This document shows positions 34,860 to 45,410 of a stretch of DNA of 64,000 nucleotides, piece by piece (the first letter of the stretch is position 1; every line of letters starts with the position of its first letter). The notes under the pieces are model-generated. The model did not search any database. It saw only the letters and a list, made by a program, of their open reading frames with translations, and had not been told where the DNA came from. Location of the stretch: assembly GCF_001638985.1 (NCBI RefSeq), contig NW_017265150.1, positions 700,624 to 764,623 on the forward strand, given 5' to 3'. The position numbers and the translations under genes are program-made. The stretch comes from Phycomyces blakesleeanus NRRL 1555(-) (Eukaryota > Mucoromycota > Mucoromycetes > Mucorales > Phycomycetaceae).

Positions 34860-36077
34860 ATGTCATACAACAGAATTCGATTTGTTTCGGTCAACCCTGC
34901 TCAGCCTGCAACAGAGGATAGTCAATCCCTCCCAGAAACTTCAAATGAGGCCGTGTTTGACACATTCCCAGATGTTGTTTCTGCTGAAGCAACTGGAAAT
35001 GGTGAACTGGAAGACGCCATTGACGAAGAAGACGTTTTGCATTCCGAAGACGATGAGGATGCAGAACAAGCTGCTAGTACGGAAGATGTCCCTGAGGTCA
35101 GCACTAGTCAATTCTGGTCTATGGACGCGACCCGTCTTCTCTTGAAAGTTATTTTGCAAACAGACCATCATAACTTGGTTAAAGCTGCAGGTGGAAACAA
35201 GAAGAAAATTGGTCACCTTTGGAATACTCTTGTGGAAGCTTTCAAGGCTGAAACTGACTTTGAAAACTTGCCATTATCCTTCAACTCGACAGTGGATAGC
35301 AACAAATGCAACACGAAGTTCAAGTTGTTGAAAACTAGTTTCAAAGCAGATTCGGGCAGAGTATATGCTCAAACAGGCCGTAATGCATACCTGCCTCGTA
35401 TGCGCTGGTTCAACGAAATGCGTGAGATTACGTTGAACGATCCCACGTACAGCATTCCATGCTTGGTTTCGACTGGGACTATGTCCCAAGGAGTAACAAT
35501 CACGCGTACATCGACAACTGGAAGAATAACCAGGGAGCATGTTGGAACTTCCCAGCCTTTGGAAATTCTTGAGGAAGAACAAGCGGCAGCTGAGGAGCCG
35601 GCAGCGGAGGAGCCTGTAGCCGATGAGCCAGTAACTTAGGAGCCTGCAGCTGAGGATCCAGTAGCCAACAGCTATAGTTCCGTCCCGCCCAGTGTGCCCT
35701 TGCTTGTAGCACCTGCACATGATCGGTTGCCTGCTGGTGATCGTTATGATTCCATGTTGGAGCTTATGGGCTCAGCATATGCAGCAATGAGAGAAGATAT
35801 CCGTGTATCTACACGGGAGCTTACAGAAGCGTTTGGTACAGCTGAAGAAAGAGAAGAAAAGAAGAGAAGAGTAGCTTTGGAGTTGGAGTTGAGAACGATG
35901 GAGGTGAACTTGTTTGTGAAGGAGAACGAGGAGAGATCACTGGAGCGTGCAAGACGGGCAAGAAGAGACGACGAACTCCTTGCTGATCACAAAAGAATGA
36001 CAGACCTTCTGTCTAAGTTTGTTAGTAGAAACATTGAAGACAGTAGCATCCAAAGCAATGACAATGGTGAGGCATAA
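34860..36077 (+). pseudogene. Harbinger 2 partner protein (SANT/trihelix-like), single nonsense codon
   Basis: The frame from ATG 34860 runs to 36077 with only one stop, TAG at 35637-35639, in a Glu/Pro/Ala repeat where the neighbouring units have GAG. Features: a strongly acidic N-terminus, a SANT-like block (TSQFWSMDATRLLLKVILQT, then NKKKIGHLWNTLVEAFKAET, then CNTKFKLLKTSFKA), the Pro/Ala/Glu linker, and a C-terminal charged coiled coil (EREEKKRRVALELELRTMEV). Apart from the one codon it looks complete (about 405 codons). Confidence 0.75.
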
Positions 36078-36157
36078 AATAAAAACTGTACATGTTTTCA
36101 CCATTTTATATATTAGAATTTAAAAAAAGTCAAGCAGTCTTGTTGGAAGTATAAGCT

Positions 36158-37869
36158 TTACAAGCTGCTCATAACTTCATTTCTTTTTATTACTCCCTGA
36201 TCCTTGAGTTGTCTCAAGCGAGAAGTAAGGCTAGTTCTAGTGCCAAATTCATTGACTGTAGGGATATCAGTCTCCATATCTCTACTCATTGGTTCCATTA
36301 ATAGCTCCACGTCATCATCAGCCTCATTTTCCAGAAATCTGCGCATCTCGACATCCTCTTCAGCATCCACAATGATGGAATCACCATTGTCAATACATAA
36401 ATTGTGAAGAACACAGCAAGAAGTGATTATCAATGCCATGTTATCGGTTTTTAAGACAAAGAGGTGTTTGTACATAAATCGCCATCGAAGTACGAGTAAA
36501 GAAAAGGTGTTCTCAATTTTTTGCCGAGTAGAGGACTGCATGCTGTTGTATTTCTTACGGGCCGCTATTTCTTGGTCGGTAAGTGGGGTTTCTGTGCTGT
36601 TTCTTTCTGTGAAAGGAGTCATCATCTGCGGGAGAAGAGGATATGCCGAATCTATTAGGTAAATATTAAACATGAACAGTGAGACATAATGATATAAGAC
36701 AGATACAAAAACTGTTTAACTTTAAATTGTTTATACCTCCAATAATATAGGTACCATCAAGACACGGTCTCCTTCCTTCATCTTCTGAGATCATATCCTG
36801 ATATATCTGGCTAAGTTTAAAAAATTTTGCATCGTGAAAACTTCCTGAAAAGATTTGGTTAATAGATAAGTATTCAAGTAGTATAGTCAGATTATATAGA
36901 TTTATTACCTGGTGCACCAACACAGATATCAAGAAACTTTTTATTGTGATCACAAATTGCCATCAGGTTCATTGACGTATGGTTTTTGCGATCAACATAT
37001 CAATTTCCATCTACTCTTGGCTTTTCTATCTGTACGAGTTTCCCGTCGATGGCACCAACAACGTCTTTCAAGTGGTCATGGCCATGGATACTGGTACTTG
37101 TACGAGTAGCAAAACCGTTGGCAATTTCTCTCTGCTTTTGAATGGTTGATGGCCATACAATGACCTTATTGGCAATTTCTTTTGTCATTGTATTGATAAA
37201 ACGTACTGTAAACTCATTGTAGGAGCCGTGGCCAACACCAAGTGTTGCCTTAGCAATTCTATAACCAAAGTGTGTGTTACAGAATCTCCATAAAACAACA
37301 GCAACCTGTTGGGCAACATTCCAAGTGCTTCTTTGTTCATCAGTGAACCTTGAGTATGCAGCTGTGTTTTTTAGAAGATTCACAAGGTTCTCGAAAGTTG
37401 ATCGCGTAATCCGATAATGGGTCTTAAAGGCACGCTCTCCAGTCTCTTCGTCAGTAAGGTTTGGGTGGTCGATTGTCCACCAACGGTATGTACCTTGGTT
37501 AGCTCGTCTACGAATCACTACCCGTTCCTGAATCATAGACACGCTGCCAATGTAGATCAAGAAGAAGATGTCTTGGTTGATTAATTTCATTGCTTTCAAG
37601 GTCTGTTGCAAATAGAGCTCATTGATAGCTGAAATAAATTCTACTTTTTCTTGTTGAGCAGAATTATTGCTTTCGTTGCGCTTTTGTGGCAATATTTGAT
37701 CGTTTATGAGCTCTTCGTCAAGTTCTTCATCAAATTCCTCGTCCTCAAGCTCATCTGTCTTGGATACTTCTTTGAATATAGCATCAGACTTCTTAACAAT
37801 AAGGCTTATCAGTGCCGCGTCCTCTTCAGAGAGGTCTATATTGGAAAGTGTATTTGTTGTTGAAGACAT
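36158..37869 (-). pseudogene. Harbinger 2 nuclease, single nonsense codon
   Basis: Exons 37869-36909, 36844-36737 and 36651-36158 join in phase (520 codons). The N-terminus is acidic. The nuclease core shows LKDVVGAIDGKLVQIEKP (first D), DICVGAPGSFHDAKFF (second D, across intron 1), GGDSAYPLLPQMM and RQKIENTFSLLVLRWRF (E), then a C-terminal ALIITSCCVLHNLC helix typical of HARBI1-like proteins. One TGA, just after the first catalytic D region (near 37000), interrupts it. Everything else is open. Cut-and-paste nuclease when intact. Confidence 0.88.
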
Positions 37870-38426
37870 TTTTGAGAGTAGTATACTTTATTTATTGAGG
37901 GTAAAAGCAAAAGAAAGAACTTTTAATTATTATGCATTCAAAGAGTTATACTTTTTCAGTATAGTATTTATTATAACACCGACTTATTATTACGTATACA
38001 GTACCAAATTTGTATTTTGAAAAGTTACCAAAAAGAAATTTAAAATCTAATCGATTAGAATAATTCTAATCGATTAGACACTCCGTGAGCACCTAGAGCA
38101 GGTATATAAAAAGTACGGTCTTTAAAAATATTGTTCCTTTTTTGAAAAAAAATATACTTCTAAAATAAGAACATTAGAGACGTTTGTGGACTCAGATTTG
38201 TAGAGTTGCACAGAATATTAGCTAAAAAAAGGCTTTTTTTGAAACTCAAATTTTCAACTTGTATTGCCGTATTTAGCTTATTTATGTTACATAAAATTGT
38301 AGGACATTCATTTTAACTAAACGTACAAGCTGTCATTATCAATTGTGACTTGATATTCAGTAACGAAAACATTACCGTTACTTGAAAGGGCAGCACCTTT
38401 CTCTTTTTCTTTAACAAAATCTTAAA

Positions 38427-39902
38427 ATGTTTCGTTTTGATCCTATTATCGAACTAACGGATCGTTACATAAATCACAGCTCTCGGCGTATTGCTGAAGA
38501 ACAAGAGCGAGGATGGGTATCTGTTCCTGAACAGCAAGAGGAACATGCAGATGTTTACGAAGATCAAGAGCCCACCAATGAAGAAATTCAAGAAGCACTT
38601 GCTCAATATGCCCGAGACCGTGAGCAGGAAGGGGAACGCATAGCTGTCTTCTTGCATTGTCAAGGTTGCTTAGACCCAAGCACCTTGTCTGATGAAGATT
38701 CTAAACTTTTGTTTAGATTCACGCAGCCCGAGGTATAATTAAATCATTGCTTTCAAGAAAAAAAAAAGTACTAATTTAATATATTTATAAAACCAGATAC
38801 GCTCCTTGGCCACTCTTCTTGAAATGGGAGACATCGTCTACTTTCGAGAAGGCACTCCAAGTGAATTTTCTCTGCCAATGACACTGGCTCTGATGATTGT
38901 GCTTCGCAGAATGGTTTTCCCTGCTCGCTTAGTAGATTTATCTCTGCTCTTTGGAAAGGGAAAGTCTACTCTCAGTGTCATCTTCAATGAAATGATAGAG
39001 AAGATTTATATTAAGTTCTATCCAGCCTTGAAGTTTGACTACTGTCAATTCCGGGAATCAAACCTGATGCGCTTCAGCCGAGCCATTAGAGAAAGATGTA
39101 AATAACACTTGCAAAATATAATATTAGTTTAATAGTACTTACGTTTTATATATTATTTGGATAAAAGCACTGGCAATGTACTGTGTTGGGTTTATTGATG
39201 GAACCTTCAACAAGATAGCAAGGCCCATTGTTGATCAAGAGGGGGCATACAATGGCCATTACGTGAGTGAAAGATTGGATATATAGATCTGACACATGTC
39301 TTTACTCAATTTATATACTCTTTATAGCGAGGACATGGTTTGAAGTACCAAGCAGTGGTAACACCCGATGGTATTACTTCGTCCATTATGGGGCCAGACA
39401 GTGGTAGGAATCACGACGTGCGCATGTACCGCGAAAGTCAATTGGATGCCATGATGTGCGTAGCATTTGACTTTACAAGCATAAATGGTCCATGCTATTA
39501 CTTGTATGGTGATCCGGCATATACCGCATCAGACCATATGATGATCCCTTTCAGAAGACGTAAGTATTGTACAGTTATCTATCTCGACGGTAAAGACTTA
39601 TGGTTTGCATATTGTCTGTTTTAGAAACGGCTGATGAGCAAGAACTTGCTATCAACAAAAGTATGTCTGCTGTGCGAATTTCCGTGGAGCACGAGTTTGC
39701 TCATTCCGGGAGTCTGTGGGCTTTCTTAAAGTACTCACAGACCCAAAGAAGTGGTCAGTCCCCAGTGGGACTATATTATATTGTTGGAACGTTCTTGAAG
39801 AACCTCCATGTCTGTTATAATGGAGGAAACCAGACAAGCAAAAAGTACGGTGTTGCTCCTCCTACACCAGAGCAGTACATTTATGGATTATTAAACCAAT
39901 AA
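38427..39902 (+). CDS. Harbinger 3 nuclease, apparently intact
   Basis: Five exons, 38427-38732, 38797-39097, 39168-39262, 39328-39559 and 39625-39902, all with GT-AG introns, join in frame to 403 residues with no stop. The N-terminus is a charged helical domain. Next comes a helix-turn-helix-like region (ARLVDLSLLFGKGKSTLSVI). The nuclease core shows YCVGFIDGTFNKIARP (first D), VVTPDGITSSIMGPDSGRNH, YLYGDPAYTASDHM (second D) and VRISVEHEFAHSGSLWAFLK (E). It is a DDE_Tnp_4-type enzyme that recognises and cuts the element ends with its partner. It is the intact counterpart of the pseudogene at 17577. The ATG at 38427 follows AACAAAATCTTAAA, and no upstream in-frame ATG exists nearby. Confidence 0.88.
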
Positions 39903-39996
39903 TATTTTTTTACTCCAAACTATCTGTAATGTGAAGAAATTTGATGACTATTATGACATGTTTTACGTATATATATTTTTATTGTTTTTTAAGACC

Positions 39997-40853
39997 TTAA
40001 AGCAGGTATCTCTGCATATTGTACTCGAAACGAGCCTGTCTCTCCTCTAGCAGAGTCTGTCTCTGCTCCAGTGTTCTCTGCCTTGTCTCGATAGCCAGAA
40101 ATCCTCTTTCAACATTCTCCTCCAACCTGCGCATTGAGGTAAGTACCTCACCATCACTTATTCCAGCCACCATACTGGACAATTCATCCCGAAAGGACTT
40201 CAACATTTCTCTGGCATCAGAAAAGTCGGCCGTCGATTGACCGACTAGATGTCCAGAAGAACTGCCCTCTACTTTATCTGTCCATTTCTTTTGTTCTACA
40301 ACTCTCAACGGATTGTTGGACTTTAATAAAGTCGCTCTCTCCACGACTTTACCTGCAGCTGCCTGCTTCTGGACTTCTTCCTCGGAAGCCAATTGCTTTT
40401 TCATGGCCTTGCCCCGATCTCCTTCAGCCTCCTTTAAAAACTTATAGTATTAAACACATTGATATTCGACGAATATACCTAATACAACGTGAAGATTACC
40501 AATTCAACAAGCTGAAAGAGAAGCTGATCGAGATCAGAGTAGCTCTCGTTTGACCCTGTCATTTTTTTTTCTTGGGTCTGTCTTGCTTTGAACTGCTTGA
40601 CCAGATTCTTGTGTCTCTGCTTGAGTGTTGAGACACCAATTTCGTTGCCTTTACCTCCGGCATCTTTGACCTTTTTGAGGATTTCATCCCAGGCAGCACC
40701 CGATTGCCCATGACCAGCATATGAGGGGTGTCGGTGGATCAACGATTCCACAAGGAGTCTGTCTCTTCCAGCGATCAGATTTATCTTGTAATTAAATCTG
40801 ATGGGAGCGTCTGCAGCGAAAGTATTCATATGTGCGTTCATGTTTAAAACCAA
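39997..40853 (-). CDS. Harbinger 3 partner protein (SANT/trihelix-like), apparently intact
   Basis: Exons 40853-40500 and 40431-39997 join in phase 0 to 262 residues without a stop. The N-terminal half has the helix pattern of the SANT/trihelix partner (DRLLVESLIHRHPSYAGHGQ, then AAWDEILKKVKDAGGKGNEI and LKQRHKNLVKQFKARQTQEK). The C-terminal half is a long coiled coil with the repeated phrase LEQRQTLLEERQARFE. The genes are tail to tail with 95 bp between their stops. With the intact nuclease this makes element 3 the best candidate for a recently active Harbinger here. Confidence 0.8.
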
Positions 40854-41164
40854 GTGAAGGAAAAGTGGTAAAAACGCGTATTATGATAGTAGGATGTTTA
40901 TAAAATTAAAATTAAAAGTGACTTTTTTCGGTGTTATAATTATCAGCTTGCCGTTAGTTTAGAGCAGAAAATAAACGAATATGAGAGGCTACCAATTTGA
41001 ATAAGGTTTGGTAGAGTAGTGTCTCTATATAGATGTGTATGTAACATCGGGTTTCCTTTCTAAGGCAATAAGCTCATGCAAAAAGTTGAAAATCTGAGTC
41101 CACAAACGTCTCTATTATTGTTTTTTGATAAAATTCTTTATCGAAGAACAATTCCGAGAGCACC

Positions 41165-42408
41165 TTATAACACCGACGTATTATTCATTACACGACATCT
41201 ATATTTGGCACATATTAATCTTCTAAAAAAGGAACATTATTGTTTTTCGATTGACGCGTGTTGAGTTTGTTGTGTGTGCAACTTGGTCAGAAAATAAGAA
41301 TAAAAGATATTGAAGAAGAATTAAAAATGTAATCCTGGAGTACGAGTTCGGGTGGGAAGGAGGATAATAAAGAGAAAGGTGAATATGGAAGGGATACAGA
41401 GTATTTAGAAGGGCGATTGAATGTTCAACTTCACTTGGGACAGTTGAGGATGGAAAAGAAATAAAAGTGTTAAGGTAGAAGGTGAAAGGAGGTATAGGAA
41501 CACTGTCGATTTCACTCAGGACAATCCAAACAGGTAAAACAGCAAGGCATAGGAAGGTAAGGTAGAAGAAGTAAATAAAAATACTGCTGATTTCACTCGG
41601 GACAATCAAGACAGATAGACAGCAAGGTACGAGAAGATAAGTTTAGAGGAGAATTTAAGAGGACGCTGTTGATTTCACTCAGGACAATCACACAGATACA
41701 AAGAGATAGAAAGAGGAAAAAGGGGAAGAGGGTTTTGAACAGAGATATAAGACTTTAATGCGATGTATGATTGCTTTCCTACGGGTCAGGCAGAGAGCAA
41801 TTCAGGGACGGTAATTTTAAGAGAGAGATAACTGATGATGTTTATTGTTGTAAAAATAGGTTTCTTATATACCTTTTGTAAAATGAAAAATATGAGAATA
41901 AAATGTTTAGAGATTGTAGAGGTGACTTATAGCGTGAGAGGGAATGTTATGTAAAGGCGGGTAGATGTCAATGTCAATGTCAAGGGAAAGAGTGGGATAA
42001 TGTTGTGTTTTTGGTAAAATGTAAAAGGTAAGATGTTAGAATACAATAAGAATAGTAATAAAAGAGTAATAAAGATGGGATACAAGATGAGAAATTAATA
42101 GCAGTAATATTGAAAGATAAGTAGTGTGAGAAAAAAGAAACTGGAAACTGGAAAAGGAAATGGGAAGATGTATGTAAAAAGGGTAAAGATGCCAAAAGGA
42201 GAATATGCGCGGGAGATGAAATGGAAGTGATAATAAAGGTAAAAGTATATGTAAAAATGTGATAATATGTAGAAGTGATGAACGAGAAAAATAGGCAGGG
42301 AAACGATCGGAGAAGAAGGAAATAAATCAGGGTGGGCGAAGCTGGAGAACACACAACACCCGTGTCACGATAAAGAATTCTTTATCGAAAAACAATTCCG
42401 AGAGCACC
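41165..42408. repeat. Unassigned inserted segment with Harbinger-like end and 81-bp tandem repeat
   Basis: The segment ends at 42408 with ATTCCGAGAGCACC followed by TTA, the same terminus as at 41164. A perfect 20-bp palindrome CGATAAAGAATTCTTTATCG lies just inside. Three units of about 81-82 bp sharing GATTTCACTCRGGACAATC start near 41503, 41584 and 41666. The minus-strand frames here are low-complexity pyrimidine shadows. The segment splits the LINE endonuclease at 42409. Its left end is undefined. Confidence 0.5.
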
Positions 42409-42857
42409 TTAACTTACATGATTAAAATCGCCCAATAGAATAAAGTTTGAAGGATTGAGAAGGATGAGGTCAGGGGTGGACAGTAAAGAGGTAAAAAACG
42501 ATAATGTGGAGTTTGAGAAGCTGGAGCATAGATGACACCTATCCTGAAGAGAGAGAAAGTATTATCCACATGCGTGATGGCGGTCGTGATACACCTGCCA
42601 CATGGGCTAAATAGAGGGTCAGTGAAGATGATGTGAGGGGAAAGGCATACAACACCGCAGTGTGGAGACCATAATGATGAAGAGGACTGAAATTGTTGGA
42701 CAAAGGTAGATTGAAGCATAGATGATGAGGCATGGGTTTCTTTCAGGGCTAAAATATCGATTCCCTGTGAGCATAAATGGCGTATGAAAAAGGAGCGTGA
42801 TTCAGGGTGTCCAACTTTGGGTAGACCCCTACAGTTCATAGTGCTTATTTTAATCAT
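42409..42857 (-). pseudogene. LINE ORF2, endonuclease domain, truncated
   Basis: The frame from 42857 reads KISTMNCRGLPKVGHPESRS, then IDILALKETHASS (the catalytic ET/E motif of APE-type endonucleases), HCGVVCLSPHIIF and RIGVIYAPAS. After a frameshift in a T-run it reaches GDFNHV, the conserved GDFN, at the break. The rest of ORF2 is missing because an element end lies at 42408. The domain nicks target DNA during target-primed reverse transcription. Its ORF1 lies just upstream (43097-44213). Confidence 0.85.
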
Positions 42858-43096
42858 TGGTTAATGTTGGCCTCTGCGCCGAGGGCTTTTGTGGTTTGTG
42901 GGTGAGTAAAGCGAGGAGGAGAGAGAGATGTATTGCGGCCTGTTGGACATGCTGGCTGGGAAAAACGGGGATGAATGTGGCGAGAGGCAGACTGGAGCCG
43001 GAGAGCCCGAGCCTCATCTCTATCCAGGAGATTAGTTATCATTCTGTCGTCTATCTCTTTGTCCCAGCTACGCGTGGGGGTGTCAACAGAATGGCT

Positions 43097-44213
43097 TCAA
43101 GGGCGAGGGCCAGAGGACGTGGGCGTCTCAGTTGGTGTCATCAGAGTTAAGGGTGTTGTTGTGGGAGACAGCTCAGACAACTCATGCAAAGCAGGTTGAC
43201 GAGGATTGTGTTTGGAAGCCTCGGATCCTCCGTAGATGAGTGAGAGCCCAGTGGGAATCAAAGGCTTAGGTGCGATTATGGGGCGATCGAGCTTCGAATT
43301 GCAGTTGGGGTGGCGGGAGCGCTTGTTGGACGTCTTGGATGTCTTGGAAGGATTAGTATTGGACGGACAATTGACTTGCAGGTGGCCGGTCTTGTTGCAT
43401 CCAAAACACGTTTGGGTTTTGGCTGGGCGTTTGGTGCATTTTGTGACTTCGTGCCCCATTTCCTTACAGTAAGTGCAGTGGGAGCCCATGGAAGGCCACT
43501 AACCAAGAATCTTTTGCGTATCATTGTATGCAATCTGGTATGTCAGAGAATCCAATGGCACATCGTTGGTAGGGGTATTGGCGAGGACAACATGGCCAGA
43601 ACCATCAAAAAACCTATATGTTTCATGAACAGCGATCTCCCACACTTTACCAAAAGGAGACATACACTTTGCGAGTTGTGTAGCAAGTTTATGATAAGGA
43701 GCATGAGGAAGCTTGGCTAGGAAAACACAGCGAACAATTGTGCCAATGGGAACAGCAGGTTGAGCGGGGAAAGACGAATCACCAACTACCAAAGGTTGAG
43801 AGCACGCTCTCTCGCAGCTCGCATTGGTAGGTAGGTGGAGCTCACAGGTATCAGGCGAAGAGCGAGAGCCAAGAGTGATGCCCATGTTAACCTCGCGAGG
43901 ATAAGTTGAGAGAAGAGCTCCCAAGAAAGGGTCGAACTTGGGTGAGGATTTTGGTGGGGCGATGAAAAAAAAAAACAGAAAACTTAGAGGACCCTACACA
44001 CCAGGTACGCGGAGTCGTGTTATTCGTAGAGCTGAAGATAACATGAGGTTGCTTTTCGAGGAGTAGAGATGCGTTCTAAATAGCTACTTGTGAGTAGAGA
44101 GGTGTCAAAGAGGGTGAGATTGGTGTGAATGAGGGTTGTAATGGTGGAGATGAGCAAGTGGTGGAGGGGTTTTTGGCCCCAGGTGGTTCCAGAGTGGTAG
44201 TGAAAAGAGCCAT
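43097..44213 (-). pseudogene. LINE ORF1, gag-like with CCHC zinc knuckles
   Basis: A possible start at 44213 (MALFTTTLEPPGAK) leads through a Pro/Ser/Thr-rich region. A frame change follows, then ALLSTYPREVNMGI, FLAKLPHAPYHKLATQLAKC and HETYRFFDGSGHVVLAN, and an in-frame TAG at 43499-43501. After that come two zinc knuckles, CTYCKEMGHEVTKC and CFGCNKTGHLQVNC, and a Pro/Thr tail. It would bind LINE RNA as nucleoprotein. It is damaged by at least one frameshift and one stop. Confidence 0.8.
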
Positions 44214-44265
44214 GTCGAACTATTTTTTTAGATGCTTGGATGCTCGTTTTTAATTTTTGGTTTTT

Positions 44266-45290
44266 TTTGTAAAGAGGAACTGGTCCTTGTATTTATTGTG
44301 TGTTAAGAAAGGAACACAATTATTTTTGGATTTTTTTGGGGGTTTGGAGAAAATAGAAATAGAGGTCCAAGGGAAGTCTATGTTAAATTTAGGTCAGAGG
44401 AAAGGTGCGAAACAAGGGCGTCTATTTTAGAGTTAATCGAGGAGGTCTGGAAAGTCCTGTTGTCAAAGATAAAGCTCCATTGAGTGCGCCACAGGGCAAG
44501 GATGATGCTACTAGTTATTTGACATGGGTGGACATGGAATACAGGTGATGGATGGTCAGGGATTTCCAGAGAGAATAGTGCGCGATGGATATCAAATGTT
44601 GACGGGGATAGTCCAAAGTACTTAATCCATGCAGTTTCCCACACCGTCCATTTCTGTGGGCACTGGTAGAGAAAATGAGAGAGTGTGCCCACCTCAGACA
44701 AGCAAATGGGACAGTTTGGAGTGACGAATATGGTTGGTGCACGACTGTGGAGGGTGTATTGACATGACAGGGAGTTAAGTATAGCCCAATACCATATGTT
44801 CTGGGATGTGTGATGGATGGGAAAGGCCCAAAATAAACGCCATTGTTTAGCTTGCAATGGGAGGGGCACAAGAGGAGATTGAGTGTGATCCTGGCATGCC
44901 TCCCGAAATCGGTTGGTTGTAAAGTCAGATAAGCGTTTACATCCAGTTTGGAGGGCTCCAACGAATGGCTTGCAATCTACGATCAAAGGGTTAACTGGCA
45001 GTAGCAATTCAGGATGGTCATTGGGAGGTAAAGTAGCATGCCAAAAAAAAATGCGTGAGCTCAGCAGTTGTGTTATCAAGGTCCCGAAACAGCTTAGCGA
45101 TCAGATATGGCGAGATGGACCGTTCGGTTTGCGTTCGGGAGCGGATAGCTTGCAGGTCCTGGTCAAAAATGAAAGCATCAGAAACATTAAGGCGCTTCCA
45201 GCCAGTTTTCATTTTTTGAAGATTCGTCACAGCCAATTATTTTTCAAATTAAACTACCGCTATATCCAACAGTCAAGCATCGAAAGCTGG
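44266..45290 (-). pseudogene. 5'-truncated LINE copy, ORF2 C-terminus with RVT zinc-binding domain
   Basis: Frame 45079-44378 reads WRLFWAFPIHHTSQNIWYWA, then TPNCPICLSEVGTLSHFLYQ with CPQKWTVWETAW, the Cx2C...Hx3-4C zinc-binding domain found at the end of LINE RTs. Upstream, 45236-45018 continues in another frame (SPYLIAKLFRDLDNTTAELTH). A 3' tail ends near 44290 with AATTGTGTTCCTTTC. The sequence is cut at about 45290, as expected for 5' truncation in LINE insertion. The ORF1 of another copy begins only about 80 bp beyond its 3' end. Confidence 0.85.
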
Positions 45291-45410
45291 TGAAACCCCC
45301 TATTATCGATTAACCCCTTTGATTCAACCAAAGTTTCTTAAAGTGAAATTATATATATATTGGTTATATATACTATTAAGTGTGCTAGCGGCAATAGACA
45401 TACTTTTTAA

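Larger units (their letters stand above)
34157..38093. mobile_element. PIF/Harbinger element 2
   Basis: Terminal inverted repeats of about 31 bp: GGTGCTCATGGAGTGTCTAA at 34157 and, read inward from 38093, GGTGCTCACGGAGTGTCTAA. Each continues into the palindrome TCTAATCGATTAGA, which is doubled at the right end. Flanks are TTA on the left and TAG on the right, an imperfect version of the usual TWA duplication. It carries the partner gene (+) and the nuclease gene (-) and lies inside the ORF3 region of the Tnp2-like element. Confidence 0.9.
38175..41164. mobile_element. PIF/Harbinger element 3 with two intact genes
   Basis: A perfect 25-bp inverted repeat (TAGAGACGTTTGTGGACTCA... at 38175-38199, complement at 41090-41114) brackets the nuclease (+) and partner (-) genes. 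The right end continues outward to ATTCCGAGAGCACC at 41164 followed by TTA, a Harbinger-like terminus related to element 2. The corresponding left terminus is not found; element 2 ends 82 bp upstream at 38093, so the left end is probably lost. Exact left boundary unknown. Confidence 0.75.

Noticed and set aside
41980..42354. 124-codon minus-strand frame
   Set aside because: Low-complexity pyrimidine-run translation in several frames; no start context or family.
43310..43720. 136-codon plus-strand frame
   Set aside because: Antisense to the LINE ORF1 zinc-knuckle region, which has clear CCHC motifs on the other strand.
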